A DNA stretch of 64,000 nucleotides from Niveispirillum sp943370215 (GTDB lineage Bacteria; Pseudomonadota; Alphaproteobacteria; Azospirillales; Azospirillaceae), in contig CALRQC020000004.1 in NCBI GenBank assembly GCA_943370215.1, positions 62,001 through 126,000 of the forward strand, in the 5' to 3' direction. The stretch's first letter is position 1; each line of letters begins with the position of its first letter. The notes under the pieces were generated by a model that saw only the letters and a list, made by a program, of their open reading frames with translations, was not told the DNA's origin and did no database searches. Position numbers and translations under genes: made by a program. Of the stretch, positions 35,687-44,970 are shown piece after piece.

Positions 35687-36199
35687 TCAGAAGGCCGCCG
35701 TGCCGCGCGACAGGGCAACCGCCCCGGTGCGGCTGACATCGACAAGGCCGAGTTGGCGCATCAGATCGATGAAGCGGTCCAGATCCTCACCGGTGCCGGT
35801 GATTTCGAAAACGAAGCTGGTGATGGTGGCATCCACCACGCGCGCCTTGAAGATATCGGCGATGCGCAGGGCTTCCACCCGCTTCTCGCCGGAGCCCGCC
35901 ACCTTCACCAGGGCCATTTCCCGGTCGATGAAGGGGCCTTCCAGGGTCAAGTCCTTGACCTTGTGAACGGGCACCAGACGATCAAGCTGCACCTTGATCT
36001 GTTCGATGATCATCGGCGTGCCGGAGGTGACGATATTGATGCGCGACAGGCTTTCATTGCTGTCGACCTCGGCCACCGTCAGGCTTTCGATATTATAGCC
36101 ACGGCCGGAGAACAGGCCGATGACCCGCGCCAGCACGCCCGGCTCGTTATCGACCAGAACAGCGATGGTATGGCGGCGGATGGTATCTTGGGTCGTCAC
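35687..36199 (-). CDS. ilvN: Acetolactate synthase small (regulatory) subunit
   Basis: Regulatory subunit that confers valine feedback; 170 residues from the GTG at 36199. The N-terminal ACT domain reads HTIAVLVDNEPGVLARVIGL and FSGRGYNIESLTVAEVD, followed by the C-terminal ALS_ss domain. The GTG at 36199 is preferred to the GTG at 36226 because GGGAG lies 10 nt before it and the length then fits the family. It is 55 nt after ilvB. Confidence 0.95.
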   Translation of the reverse strand: MTTQDTIRRHTIAVLVDNEPGVLARVIGLFSGRGYNIESLTVAEVDSNESLSRINIVTSGTPMIIEQIKVQLDRLVPVHKVKDLTLEGPFIDREMALVKVAGSGEKRVEALRIADIFKARVVDATITSFVFEITGTGEDLDRFIDLMRQLGLVDVSRTGAVALSRGTAAF

Positions 36200-36254
36200 T
36201 TGAAACAGCTCCCGGACGGGTTGCACAGCGGATGGGATAAAAGGAACCGGCGGA

Positions 36255-38021
36255 TCAGACCAGTACCATCCCCTCCTCCGGCGTTGCCTCGCTCACACGG
36301 TCTTCCGGCCCCAGCAGCATTTCATTATGCGCCTTGCCACCGGGGATCATGGGGAAGCAGTTTTCCTTGGAATCGACGCACATATCGACGATCACGGCGC
36401 GCGGCGTCTCAATCATCTCCCGGATGACGTCATCAACTTCCGACACCTTGGTGGCACGCAGGCCCACACCGCCGAACGCATCGGCCAGCTTCACGAAATC
36501 GGGCAGCGCCTCGGAATAGCTTTCCGAATAGCGCGAACCGTGCAGCAGCTCCTGCCACTGGCGGACCATGCCCATCCATTGATTGTTGAGGATGAACACC
36601 TTGACCGGCAGGCGATACTGCAGGGCGGTAGACATTTCCTGAATATTCATCTGGATGGAGGCCTCACCGGCCACATCGATGCAGAGCGCACCGGGATTGG
36701 CAATCTGCGCCCCGATGGCGGCCGGCAGGCCGTAGCCCATGGTGCCCAGACCACCCGAGGTCAGCCAGCGGTTCGGCTTGTTGAAGGGCAGGAACTGCGC
36801 CGCCCACATCTGATGCTGCCCCACCTCGGTGGAGATGAACACATCCTCACGCGGGGCAATGGCGGCGCGCAGCCGTTCCAGCGCGAATTGCGGCTTGATG
36901 ACCCGGTCGGTCTTCTCGTACCGCAGGCATTCACGGGCCCGCCAGAAATTGATCTGGTCCCACCAGACCTTGAGTGCCGCCTGATCGGCGCGCTTGTTGC
37001 GCGCCTTCCAGATGCGGATCATGTCTTCCAGCACATAGGCGGCATCGCCGACGATGGGCAGATCGACCCGGATATTCTTGTTGATGTTCGACGGATCGAT
37101 ATCGATGTGGATCTTCTTGGAATTGGGCGAGAACTCACTGACCTTGCCGGTGACGCGATCATCAAAGCGGGCACCGACGCAGACCATCAGGTCGCAGCCA
37201 TGCATGGCCAGATTGGCCTCGTAGGTGCCGTGCATCCCCAACATACCCAGCCATTGCTGATCATGCGCAGGGAAGGCGCCCAGGCCCATCAGGGTGGTGG
37301 TGCAGGGATAGCCTGTCATCCGCACCAGTTGGGTCAGCAACTGGCTGGCCACCGGGCCGGAATTGATGACGCCGCCGCCGACATAGAAGATCGGCTTCTT
37401 GGCATTGGCCAGCAGCTCCACCGCCTCTTCCACCTTGTTCAGGTCGGGCTTGACCTGCGGGCGGTAGGATTTGGGCATACTTTCGCCCGGCGTGCGATAA
37501 ACACCGTCGGCGAACTGCACATCCTTGGGAATATCGATGACCACCGGGCCGGGGCGGCCCGACTTGGCGACGTAAAACGCCTCATGCACCGTGCGGGCGA
37601 GGTTGTTGACGTCCTTGACCAGATAATTGTGCTTGGTGGCCGGGCGGGTGATGCCGGTCGTGTCGCATTCCTGGAAAGCGTCATTGCCGATCAGATGCGT
37701 CGGCACCTGGCCGGTCAGGCAGACGATCGGAATGCTGTCCATCAGCGCATCAACCAGGCCGGTGACGGCATTGGTGGCACCGGGGCCGGAGGTGACGAGG
37801 ACGACACCGACCTTACCCGACGAACGCGCATAGCCCTCAGCCGCGTGAACCGCCGCCTGTTCGTGGCGAACCAGGATGTGCTTGATGTGGTTCTGCTTAA
37901 ACAGCGCATCGTAGATGGGTAGTACCGCCCCGCCCGGATAGCCGAAAATGGTGTCAACACCCTGGTCCCGCAGGGCCTTGATGATGATTTCAGCACCGGA
38001 GAGGATGGTTCCCGACGACAT
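36255..38021 (-). CDS. ilvB: Acetolactate synthase large (catalytic) subunit
   Basis: Thiamine-diphosphate enzyme that condenses two pyruvates, or pyruvate with 2-oxobutyrate; 588 residues. The catalytic Glu54 lies in LVRHEQAAVHAAEGYARSSG. The FAD/substrate region GMHGTYEANLAMHGCDLMV and the C-terminal cofactor block ending LNNQWMGMVRQW are visible. At the metal-binding GDxS motif the sequence is AGEAS, with Glu453 where Asp is usual. It is the first gene of ilvB-ilvN-ilvC. Confidence 0.97.
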   Translation of the reverse strand: MSSGTILSGAEIIIKALRDQGVDTIFGYPGGAVLPIYDALFKQNHIKHILVRHEQAAVHAAEGYARSSGKVGVVLVTSGPGATNAVTGLVDALMDSIPIVCLTGQVPTHLIGNDAFQECDTTGITRPATKHNYLVKDVNNLARTVHEAFYVAKSGRPGPVVIDIPKDVQFADGVYRTPGESMPKSYRPQVKPDLNKVEEAVELLANAKKPIFYVGGGVINSGPVASQLLTQLVRMTGYPCTTTLMGLGAFPAHDQQWLGMLGMHGTYEANLAMHGCDLMVCVGARFDDRVTGKVSEFSPNSKKIHIDIDPSNINKNIRVDLPIVGDAAYVLEDMIRIWKARNKRADQAALKVWWDQINFWRARECLRYEKTDRVIKPQFALERLRAAIAPREDVFISTEVGQHQMWAAQFLPFNKPNRWLTSGGLGTMGYGLPAAIGAQIANPGALCIDVAGEASIQMNIQEMSTALQYRLPVKVFILNNQWMGMVRQWQELLHGSRYSESYSEALPDFVKLADAFGGVGLRATKVSEVDDVIREMIETPRAVIVDMCVDSKENCFPMIPGGKAHNEMLLGPEDRVSEATPEEGMVLV

Positions 38022-38145
38022 GGCTCAGAGCTTTCGGATCAGTTCCAGATGGGTTGAAAAACGCCGCCTCTCGCAGGGGCGAAGGGCGACGATGGCGGCA
38101 CCCTAGACGGAACCGAAAAGCCGGTCAACCCGTTTCGGAAATCTT

Positions 38146-39129
38146 CTAAGTCATACCTGTCATGAACCTATCATAAAATTTCACAAACGCCGTCGCCTGA
38201 GAAATATTCAGAGGATCGACGCGCGGAACCGCCCCCATCTGGTTGCGGAACCAAGTCAATTGTCGCTTGGCATAGTTCCGGGTCATTTGCTGCGCCCGCG
38301 CGGTGGCGGCGGGCAGGTCCATCTGGCCGTGCAACACCGCGCGCAGTTCCGGCACGCCCAGCGCCTTCATCGCCGGCAGGGCCGGGTCCAAGCCCAACCG
38401 ATCCAGCGCTTCCGCCTCAGCCAGCGCGCCTTGTTGCAGCATCGTAATGAATCGGGCGTCGCACTGGGCGTATAACCGGTCGCGCGGCGGCTCCACCACC
38501 AGGGGGCGGAAATGCAGGTGACTGGGGGCAGCCTCCGGCGGGGCGGCCTGCCAATCGCTGATCGACCGGCCGGTGGCCTGCCACACTTCCCAGGCGCGGA
38601 TCAGCCGCTGGCTGTCGGTGGGGTGCAGGCGGGCGGCGGTGACGGGATCAACCGCCGCCAGCCTTGCGTGAAGTGCAGGGCTGCCGATGTTGGCCTGCAA
38701 TTCCATGGCGGCCGTCCGAATCTCCGACGGCGTGTCCGGGATATCGGACAGGCCCTGCATCAAGGCCCGCAGGTAAAGCCCCGTGCCCCCCACCACGATG
38801 GGCAGGCGGCCATCGCCATGGGCCTGATCAATCTCCGCCAGGGCCAGTTCACGCCAGCGCGCCGCACTCATCCGTTCCGCAGCCGGAACAATCCCGTATA
38901 GCCGATGCGGGGCCGCCGCTTCATCCGTCGCCGAGGGGCGGGCGGTGATGAGATGCAGTTCCCGATAGACCTGCATACTGTCGGCATTGATGACCACGCC
39001 ATTGGCATGGCGGGCCAAGGCCAGCGCCAGACCGGATTTACCGGACGCGGTAGGCCCGCCAATCACCAGCACGGGCTTTGTGTCGCCCTGGGGGAAAGAA
39101 GAATCAGCAACCGTCACAGCCGGAACCAC
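38146..39129 (-). CDS. miaA: tRNA dimethylallyltransferase
   Basis: Adds the isopentenyl group to A37 of tRNAs reading codons that begin with U; 327 residues. The P-loop GGPTASGKSGLALALA (about 24-39), the conserved NADSMQVYRELHLITARPS and GGTGLYLRALMQGL are diagnostic, and the C-terminal RNYAKRQLTWFRNQ matches the tRNA-binding end. The start is GTG at 39129. It lies 124 nt upstream of ilvB on the same strand. Confidence 0.96.
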   Translation of the reverse strand: MVPAVTVADSSFPQGDTKPVLVIGGPTASGKSGLALALARHANGVVINADSMQVYRELHLITARPSATDEAAAPHRLYGIVPAAERMSAARWRELALAEIDQAHGDGRLPIVVGGTGLYLRALMQGLSDIPDTPSEIRTAAMELQANIGSPALHARLAAVDPVTAARLHPTDSQRLIRAWEVWQATGRSISDWQAAPPEAAPSHLHFRPLVVEPPRDRLYAQCDARFITMLQQGALAEAEALDRLGLDPALPAMKALGVPELRAVLHGQMDLPAATARAQQMTRNYAKRQLTWFRNQMGAVPRVDPLNISQATAFVKFYDRFMTGMT

Positions 39130-39297
39130 GCCCTTCGCGCGTCATCAACATATCGTACCTGTCCCTTGGGTAGCCGCCCGCCGCCCCCTTTGTCACCTTG
39201 ATATCACGGCGGGGCCGGCAAATTTGCGCGCCTTTGCCATGCTTCATGCGTTGCATCCGTTATCAGGCAGGACAGGCGGCCACGCCTGCCACAGGCC

Positions 39298-40473
39298 ATG
39301 GGATGGGAGTACCGCGCCATGCGTGATCTGCGGATTGATTTCTTTCGGGGGTTGGCGCTGTGCGCCATTTTCCTGAACCATATCCCTGGCCCTGCAACCC
39401 TGTTGACCTGGCGGCATTACGGCTTTTCCGACGCGGCCGACACTTTTGTCTTTATGGCCGGCTTCAGCGCCGCCCTTGCCTGGGGTGCCGGGTTCCGTGG
39501 GGAGCGGAACACGGCCAAGGCCAAGGAAAGCGCCGGCCGCCGCGCCCTGCACCTGTACCGCACCCATCTGGCCCTGGTCGGCGCCATGCTGATGCTGGTG
39601 ACATTCAGCGCCTGGGCCTATGGCAATCCCGGCTTAAGGGAGATGATGGGGCTGGGTTATCTGGGCGCCAACCCTGCCGATGGCTGGCTGCGGGTGGCGC
39701 TGCTGGCCTATCTGCCCAATCTGGCCGATATCCTGCCCATGTATATTGTCTTCATCGGCGCGCTGGCCCTGCTGGGGCCGGTGATGGCCCGCAACCCCAT
39801 CGTCACCTTTACCTTGTCCGCCTTGGTCTGGCTGGCCGGCGGCATGACGAAGATCGCCCCGCCGGCCAACCCGGATGGCGGGCAATGGTTCTTCAACCCG
39901 CTCTGCTGGCAGTTCCTGTTTGTCATCGGCTTCCTGCTAGGCAACCGCGCCTCAATGGGCAAGGCGGTGCCCCGGCATCCGCTGATGATGGCGGCGGCGG
40001 TGGGCATGGTGCTCTATGGGCTGTTGGCGACGGCCCCTTGGCATGTGTTCGGCATCGCCCCTGATTTCCGCATCTTCGATCCGGCAGCACTGATCCCGCA
40101 TGGGAAAGAGACGCTGGAAATCGGTCGCCTGCTGCATTTCCTGGCCCTGGCCTATGTCATTTCCGGCCTGGTCGGCCCCAATGCCGGCTTCTTCTACGCT
40201 GTGCCCGGCCGGCTGTTCGGCACCATGGGGCGTCACAGCCTGCCGGTATTCGGGGGGGGTGTGCTGCTGTCCACGCTTTGGACCATCCTGATCCAGCAGA
40301 CCCCGACCACCAACGCCATGGAATGGGTGATGGGCCTGTCCGGCCTGCTGATCCTGCTGGCCATCGCCATGGTCTGGGAGCGCGACCGGGTAAACAGCTC
40401 GGACAACATTGCGGCACGCCCGAAGCACGCTTACGTTGCCACGACATCTCGCATTTTTTCGACCAACCCTTGA
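39298..40473 (+). CDS. opgC: OpgC-family integral membrane acyltransferase
   Basis: Protein of 391 residues with about ten helices. The N-terminal RDLRIDFFRGLALCAIFLNHI is the OpgC/acyltransferase-3-like signature with Arg and His, and the body (FSDAADTFVFMAGFSAALAWG) fits OpgC. Family members add succinyl or similar groups to periplasmic glucans; the acceptor here is inferred from the family only. It is transcribed divergently from miaA. The last residues run into a less conserved tail. Confidence 0.85.
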   Translation: MGWEYRAMRDLRIDFFRGLALCAIFLNHIPGPATLLTWRHYGFSDAADTFVFMAGFSAALAWGAGFRGERNTAKAKESAGRRALHLYRTHLALVGAMLMLVTFSAWAYGNPGLREMMGLGYLGANPADGWLRVALLAYLPNLADILPMYIVFIGALALLGPVMARNPIVTFTLSALVWLAGGMTKIAPPANPDGGQWFFNPLCWQFLFVIGFLLGNRASMGKAVPRHPLMMAAAVGMVLYGLLATAPWHVFGIAPDFRIFDPAALIPHGKETLEIGRLLHFLALAYVISGLVGPNAGFFYAVPGRLFGTMGRHSLPVFGGGVLLSTLWTILIQQTPTTNAMEWVMGLSGLLILLAIAMVWERDRVNSSDNIAARPKHAYVATTSRIFSTNP

Positions 40474-40534
40474 CAAGTTCCACTATAAAAATAATAGTGC
40501 GAAAGTGCAGCGAATTTCTAAAGGGCCTTATAAC

Positions 40535-41119
40535 ATGCGACGCAAATCCCTTTTTCTATCTTTTGTATTTTTTGTTGCTCTATCACATTCCGCCGCTGCC
40601 GGCCCCTTTGGCCAGGACGCTGGCCAACAAAGGAATCAGCTAAACATAATAAAGGAGGTCTCTCCGTTTAAGTACGAAATAAAGCCAAATAAAACTCATC
40701 CAGCATTTGAGTCTTACATTGCAAACATACACCCCGAGACCGGCATGTGCATGATACGGGGAATTGGAATTACAAAGACAAATGACAAATACGGCATTGA
40801 AGTAAGAAGAGTTTTCGACGACCTACGAGAGCAGTTGTCTCGCGTCTACGGCCCAAGTGACCTTTATAATCACATTAAAACAGATGGAATATGGAAAGAT
40901 AGTGATGAATGGATGATGGCAATTTACAAGAAAGAGAGAAGCTATCAAGCATCATGGGACAATGAAAGCCACGCACAACTTAAGGATGGTATTATAGAAA
41001 TATTATTAAGCGTTAGTGCACTTAGCGACTCCTCTGGCTATGTTACTGTTCAATATAGATTCTCAAATTGGGATAGATGCAAAGCGGCCATGCAGAGCTC
41101 CCAGGCGGATGCTTTGTGA
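40535..41119 (+). CDS. Hypothetical secreted protein, AT-rich gene
   Basis: Unrecognised function, 194 residues. It has a signal peptide with hydrophobic core SLFLSFVFFVALSHSAAA, and the mature start GPFGQDAGQQ. Later features are GMCMIRGIG, a YG-containing segment, TDGIWKDSDEWM and SNWDRCKAAM, giving two cysteines. This pattern recalls a scattered family of uncharacterised exported proteobacterial proteins, a recollection not checked here. The gene is far richer in A/T (AAA, ATA, AGA codons) than its neighbours, which suggests recent transfer. AAGGGCC precedes the ATG. Confidence 0.75.
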   Translation: MRRKSLFLSFVFFVALSHSAAAGPFGQDAGQQRNQLNIIKEVSPFKYEIKPNKTHPAFESYIANIHPETGMCMIRGIGITKTNDKYGIEVRRVFDDLREQLSRVYGPSDLYNHIKTDGIWKDSDEWMMAIYKKERSYQASWDNESHAQLKDGIIEILLSVSALSDSSGYVTVQYRFSNWDRCKAAMQSSQADAL

Positions 41120-41220
41120 GAACTCGGATTGTGTGGTGTCAGCACGGAGGTTGCCTAGATCGTCTTATGAAGCCATAACGGGCTACATATCCGGCTGCCA
41201 CTCACTATCCAGGTTCCCCC

Positions 41221-42120
41221 ATGCCCCAGACGCTGACCCTGATCGCCAATCCCGCCAACCCGGTGCTGGATGAAGGGCTGGCCAAGGCCGCCCGCGCCGC
41301 CCTGGCCGATCTAGGGGCCTCCACCTCCCCCGCCGACTGGCTGGCCAAGGGTATTGCCTGCGATATCGGCTTTGACGGGCTGAATGATGATCAGGCCCAG
41401 GCCGCTGCCGCCAAGGCGCTGGCCGGCCAGCCGGTGGATATCGTCGCTCAGGCCACCGAAGGCCGGCGCAAGTCGGTGCTGGTGGCCGATATGGAATCCA
41501 CCATCATCCAGCAGGAAATGCTGGATGAGCTGGGGGAGTTGGTCGGCGCGCGCGACCGCATCGCCGCCATCACCGCCCGCGCGATGAATGGAGAGATTGA
41601 TTTCAAGGGCGCCCTGCGGGAGCGGGTGGCCCTGCTGGCCGGGCTGCCGGCCCATGTGCTGACCGACATGATCGGCCGCATCACCTGGATGCCCGGCGCC
41701 CCCAGCCTGATCGCCACCTTGAAGAAGCACGGTGTTTACTGCGCCCTGGTGTCGGGCGGTTTCAAGACATTCACCGCCAATGTCGCAGGCCGGCTGGGTT
41801 TTGACGAGGATCAGGCCAATGATCTGGAAGTGGCCGATGGCAAGCTGACCGGCAAGCCGTTCGAGCCGATTCTGGACAAGGATGCCAAGCTGCAGGCGCT
41901 GATCCGCATCACCGGGGCGCGGCGCGTGCCGGTGGCGGCCAGCATCACCGTGGGTGATGGCGCCAACGACCTGCCGATGCTGCAGGCCGCCGGCATCGGC
42001 GTGGCCTTCCATGCCAAGCCCACCGTCGCCGCCCAGGCCCGCGCCCGCATCGATCATGGCGACCTGACGGCGCTGCTCTATCTTCAGGGCTATCGCGCGG
42101 ATGAGATTGTCGCCGGCTGA
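41221..42120 (+). CDS. serB: Phosphoserine phosphatase
   Basis: Final step of serine synthesis; 299 residues. There is an N-terminal ACT-like region (about 1-75), then a HAD-fold phosphatase with motif I VLVADMESTII (Asp90 nucleophile; Glu92 at the usual second Asp), motif II VSGGFKTFT, a Lys in LDKDAKLQAL and motif III VGDGANDLPML. The ATG follows TTCCCCC without an obvious ribosome binding site. A permease gene follows 6 nt after the stop. Confidence 0.95.
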   Translation: MPQTLTLIANPANPVLDEGLAKAARAALADLGASTSPADWLAKGIACDIGFDGLNDDQAQAAAAKALAGQPVDIVAQATEGRRKSVLVADMESTIIQQEMLDELGELVGARDRIAAITARAMNGEIDFKGALRERVALLAGLPAHVLTDMIGRITWMPGAPSLIATLKKHGVYCALVSGGFKTFTANVAGRLGFDEDQANDLEVADGKLTGKPFEPILDKDAKLQALIRITGARRVPVAASITVGDGANDLPMLQAAGIGVAFHAKPTVAAQARARIDHGDLTALLYLQGYRADEIVAG

Positions 42121-42126
42121 TCGGCG

Positions 42127-42885
42127 GTGATTGATCTTTCCATCCTGCTGGACCTGTTGCCCACCCCCGCCCAGGCGGCGGGGCTGCTGGCCGTGGCCCT
42201 GGTCGCGGGTGTCATCCGGGGGCTGACCGGTTTCGGGGCAGCCCTGCTGATGGTGCCGGGCCTGTCACTGTTCCTGCATCCGGCAGAGGCTGTGCCGACC
42301 AGCATGATGGCGATTGCCATCACCAACCTGCCGTTGCTGCCAGGGGCTTGGCGGGAGAGCGACAAGCGGATGGTCGCCATCTGTCTGGCCGGCTGCCTTG
42401 TCACCATCCCGCTCGGCATCTGGCTGCTGGCCGTGCTGCCGGCGGAGATTCTGCGCCGGACCATCGGGGCCAGTGTGGTGGTAGCAGGGCTGTTGCTGCT
42501 TTATCGCGGCTTCCGGGTACGGCAGGCCGGCCATGGGCTGAAATTGCTGACGGGTGCGGTGTCGGGCCTGATGAACGGGTCGGTGGGGATGGGCGGGCCA
42601 CCGGTCATCCTGCTGATGCTGGCCATGCCGCTGGCCCCCGCCGTGGCGCGGGCCAGCCTGATCCTTTATTTCACCGGGTTGAACGCCATCTCGGTCATCG
42701 GCATGACCTGGGCCGGGCTGTTCACCCGCCATACGCTGGTCTGGTCCCTGCTGATCATCCTGCCGCTGATCGGCGCGGCCCGGCTGGGCGAAATCTGGTT
42801 CCGGCGCGGCAGCGGCGCCCAGTTCCGCCCCATCGCCATCGCGGTGCTGATTGGCACCGGCGTGGTCGCCCTGGCCAAGGGCTGA
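42127..42885 (+). CDS. TauE/SafE family sulfite exporter-like permease
   Basis: Membrane protein of 252 residues with about eight helices. The repeated family motifs are GVIRGLTGFGAALLMVPGLS near the N-terminus and LMNGSVGMGGPPVILLMLAM in the second half. It starts with GTG at 42127, 6 nt after serB, so the two are probably co-transcribed. The stop abuts the stop of the convergent PaiB-like gene. Family members export sulfite, sulfoacetate or other organic anions; the substrate is unknown. Confidence 0.88.
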   Translation: MIDLSILLDLLPTPAQAAGLLAVALVAGVIRGLTGFGAALLMVPGLSLFLHPAEAVPTSMMAIAITNLPLLPGAWRESDKRMVAICLAGCLVTIPLGIWLLAVLPAEILRRTIGASVVVAGLLLLYRGFRVRQAGHGLKLLTGAVSGLMNGSVGMGGPPVILLMLAMPLAPAVARASLILYFTGLNAISVIGMTWAGLFTRHTLVWSLLIILPLIGAARLGEIWFRRGSGAQFRPIAIAVLIGTGVVALAKG

Positions 42886-43473
42886 TTACATGTCCAATAC
42901 GCCCGCCAAGCCGGCCCGCACCGCCGCCTGATCCGCTGGCGGGCGGTTCTGGCTCAGTTTTGCCTTGCCTTCCACCCGCTCCACCAGCAATTCCAACCCG
43001 ACAATGGCCTTCAGCATGGTGGCGAGATAATCCGCCGGGGCATCGCTGACGGCCCATGGCGCGGCCCGCCCCGCCTCGTGCCGGTCCGTCAGGCGGCTGA
43101 CAATCGCCAGCAGCGCCGCCGGCTCCTCCACCAAGCGCAGCGTGCCGTGAATATGCACGGCCTTATAGTTCCAGGTCGGCACCACCTTGCCCGTCTCCTG
43201 CTTGGCCGCGTACCAGGACGGGGTGACATAGGCATCCCCGCCCTGGAAAATCGCCAGTGACGGCACCGCCGGATCAAAATCGCGCCAATGCGGATTGGCA
43301 CGGGCAATATGGCCGATTAGCCGTACCTGATCCCCCTGCCGGTCCAGCAACAAGGGCAAGGGCGTGGACAGCAGCCCACCGCTGCCGAGGCTGACCAGGG
43401 TGGCAAAGGGATGTGCCGCAACAAGGGCCAGGGCGGGATCGGTCTCCATACGGAAAGCGGTCGGGATATACAT
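42886..43473 (-). CDS. FMN-binding negative transcriptional regulator (PaiB-like)
   Basis: Protein of 195 residues with the split-barrel flavin-binding fold. Family segments include MYIPTAFRMETD at the N-terminus, ANPHWRDF, GGDAYVTPSWYAAKQETGKVVPTWNY-type sequence and EGKAKLSQNRPPADQ. PaiB of Bacillus represses sporulation and protease genes; most homologues are of unknown role and may be flavoproteins rather than DNA-binding regulators. The ATG at 43473 is used; the frame is open upstream without a family match. Confidence 0.9.
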   Translation of the reverse strand: MYIPTAFRMETDPALALVAAHPFATLVSLGSGGLLSTPLPLLLDRQGDQVRLIGHIARANPHWRDFDPAVPSLAIFQGGDAYVTPSWYAAKQETGKVVPTWNYKAVHIHGTLRLVEEPAALLAIVSRLTDRHEAGRAAPWAVSDAPADYLATMLKAIVGLELLVERVEGKAKLSQNRPPADQAAVRAGLAGVLDM

Positions 43474-43618
43474 GGAACGGCTCCGGTATCGGGGGTGCGT
43501 CAGTTGTGCCGCAAGCGGGGCCAGCCGTGCAGTCATAAGCTTGTCATAGAGACAAACTTGCCAAACCCGCTGCCCGCCCGCAGGTTGGCAGCCCCACCCA
43601 TGATCACGGCCCAAACCC

Positions 43619-44881
43619 ATGCCCCGCCTGCGTGATGTGCTGCCCTTCTGGTTCTGGCTTGGCTGTGTCAGCTTTGGCGGGCCCGCCGGTCAGATCGCCC
43701 TGATGCAGCAGGAACTGGTGGATAAGCGCGGCTGGATCGATCAGCGGCGTTTTCTGCATGGGCTGAACTTCGCCATGCTGCTGCCGGGGCCGGAGGCGCA
43801 GCAACTGGCGACCTATGTCGGCTGGCGTCTGCATGGCTGGGCCGGCGGGCTGGTGGCGGGCGGGCTGTTCGTGCTGCCGGGGGCGATATTGATGCTGGCC
43901 TTGTCCTGGTTGGCAGCGGCGCATGGCGATCTGGCCTGGGTGGGCGCAATGTTCGACGGGGTGAAGCCCGTCATCGTCGCCATCATCATCGGGGCCCTGT
44001 GGCGGCTGGGCCGCCGCACCCTGCAGGGCTGGGCCCCGCCGTTGCTGGCAGGTGCCGCCTTTCTGGGCCTGTTCCTGGGCCATCTGCCCTTCCCTGCCAT
44101 CGTCGCGGCTGCGGCATTGATCGGCTGGCTGACGGCCCGGCGCGGCCTGCACCTGTTCGCCGCACCCCATGGCGGGGCGGCAGATGATCCCCTGCCCGAA
44201 CCGGCAGCCATTGCCACCAGCGGCGCGGCGCGGCTGATCCGGCTGGCGCTGCTGTTCGGGCTGTTGCTGGTCGTGCCGGTGGGGTTGCTGCTGTTCACCT
44301 TTGGGCGCGACCCCTCGGCGGATATCGCCCGGCTGTTCACCCAGGCAGCCTTTGTCACCTTTGGCGGGGCCTATGCGGTGCTGCCCTATATCGGGCAGGC
44401 GGCGGTGGAGAAATATCACTGGCTGACCGCCGCCGACATGCTGAACGGGCTGGCCCTGGCCGAAAGCACGCCGGGACCGCTGATCCTGGTGACGCAATAT
44501 GTTGGCTTCTTCGCCGGCTGGAACCAGCCGGGGAACCTGTCCCCGCTGGCGGCGGGGCTGCTGGGCGGGGTGCTGACTACCTATGTCACCTTCCTGCCCT
44601 GCTTTTTCTTCATCTTTGCCGGTGCCCCCTATGTGGAACGGCTGATCCATCACAAGGCGGCAGCCGGCGCGCTGGCCGCCGTCAGTGCCGCCATTGTCGG
44701 GGTGATTCTGAACCTTGCCGTCTGGCTGGGGGTTCAGGTGCTGTGGCCGGGCCAGCCAGACCTGTTCGCCTGGGCCCTGGCGGCCAGCGGCCTGCTGGCC
44801 CTGCTGCGCTGGCGCCTGCCGGTGCATTGGCTGGTGCTGGCTGGTGCCGCTGCCGGGCTGGCGCGGCTGATGCTGGGGTAA
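43619..44881 (+). CDS. chrA: Chromate transporter family protein (two-domain ChrA)
   Basis: Membrane protein of 420 residues made of two homologous CHR domains. Each half begins with the family signature: FWLGCVSFGGPAGQIALMQQ (about 12-31) and a second copy FVTFGGAYAVLPYIGQAAVE. PGPEAQQLATYVGW and ESTPGPLILVTQYVGF are the matching second motifs. Family members export chromate; other anions are possible. It is divergent from the PaiB-like gene with 145 nt between, and no chrB regulator is visible. Confidence 0.93.
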   Translation: MPRLRDVLPFWFWLGCVSFGGPAGQIALMQQELVDKRGWIDQRRFLHGLNFAMLLPGPEAQQLATYVGWRLHGWAGGLVAGGLFVLPGAILMLALSWLAAAHGDLAWVGAMFDGVKPVIVAIIIGALWRLGRRTLQGWAPPLLAGAAFLGLFLGHLPFPAIVAAAALIGWLTARRGLHLFAAPHGGAADDPLPEPAAIATSGAARLIRLALLFGLLLVVPVGLLLFTFGRDPSADIARLFTQAAFVTFGGAYAVLPYIGQAAVEKYHWLTAADMLNGLALAESTPGPLILVTQYVGFFAGWNQPGNLSPLAAGLLGGVLTTYVTFLPCFFFIFAGAPYVERLIHHKAAAGALAAVSAAIVGVILNLAVWLGVQVLWPGQPDLFAWALAASGLLALLRWRLPVHWLVLAGAAAGLARLMLG

Positions 44882-44970
44882 AGCCCGAAGCCCCCCGCCA
44901 GATCGCTTGACCTGCCCACACCCCCAAAGCGTATACTTTATTCAGTTACGCAAAGAGGGGAGGCGAACCG

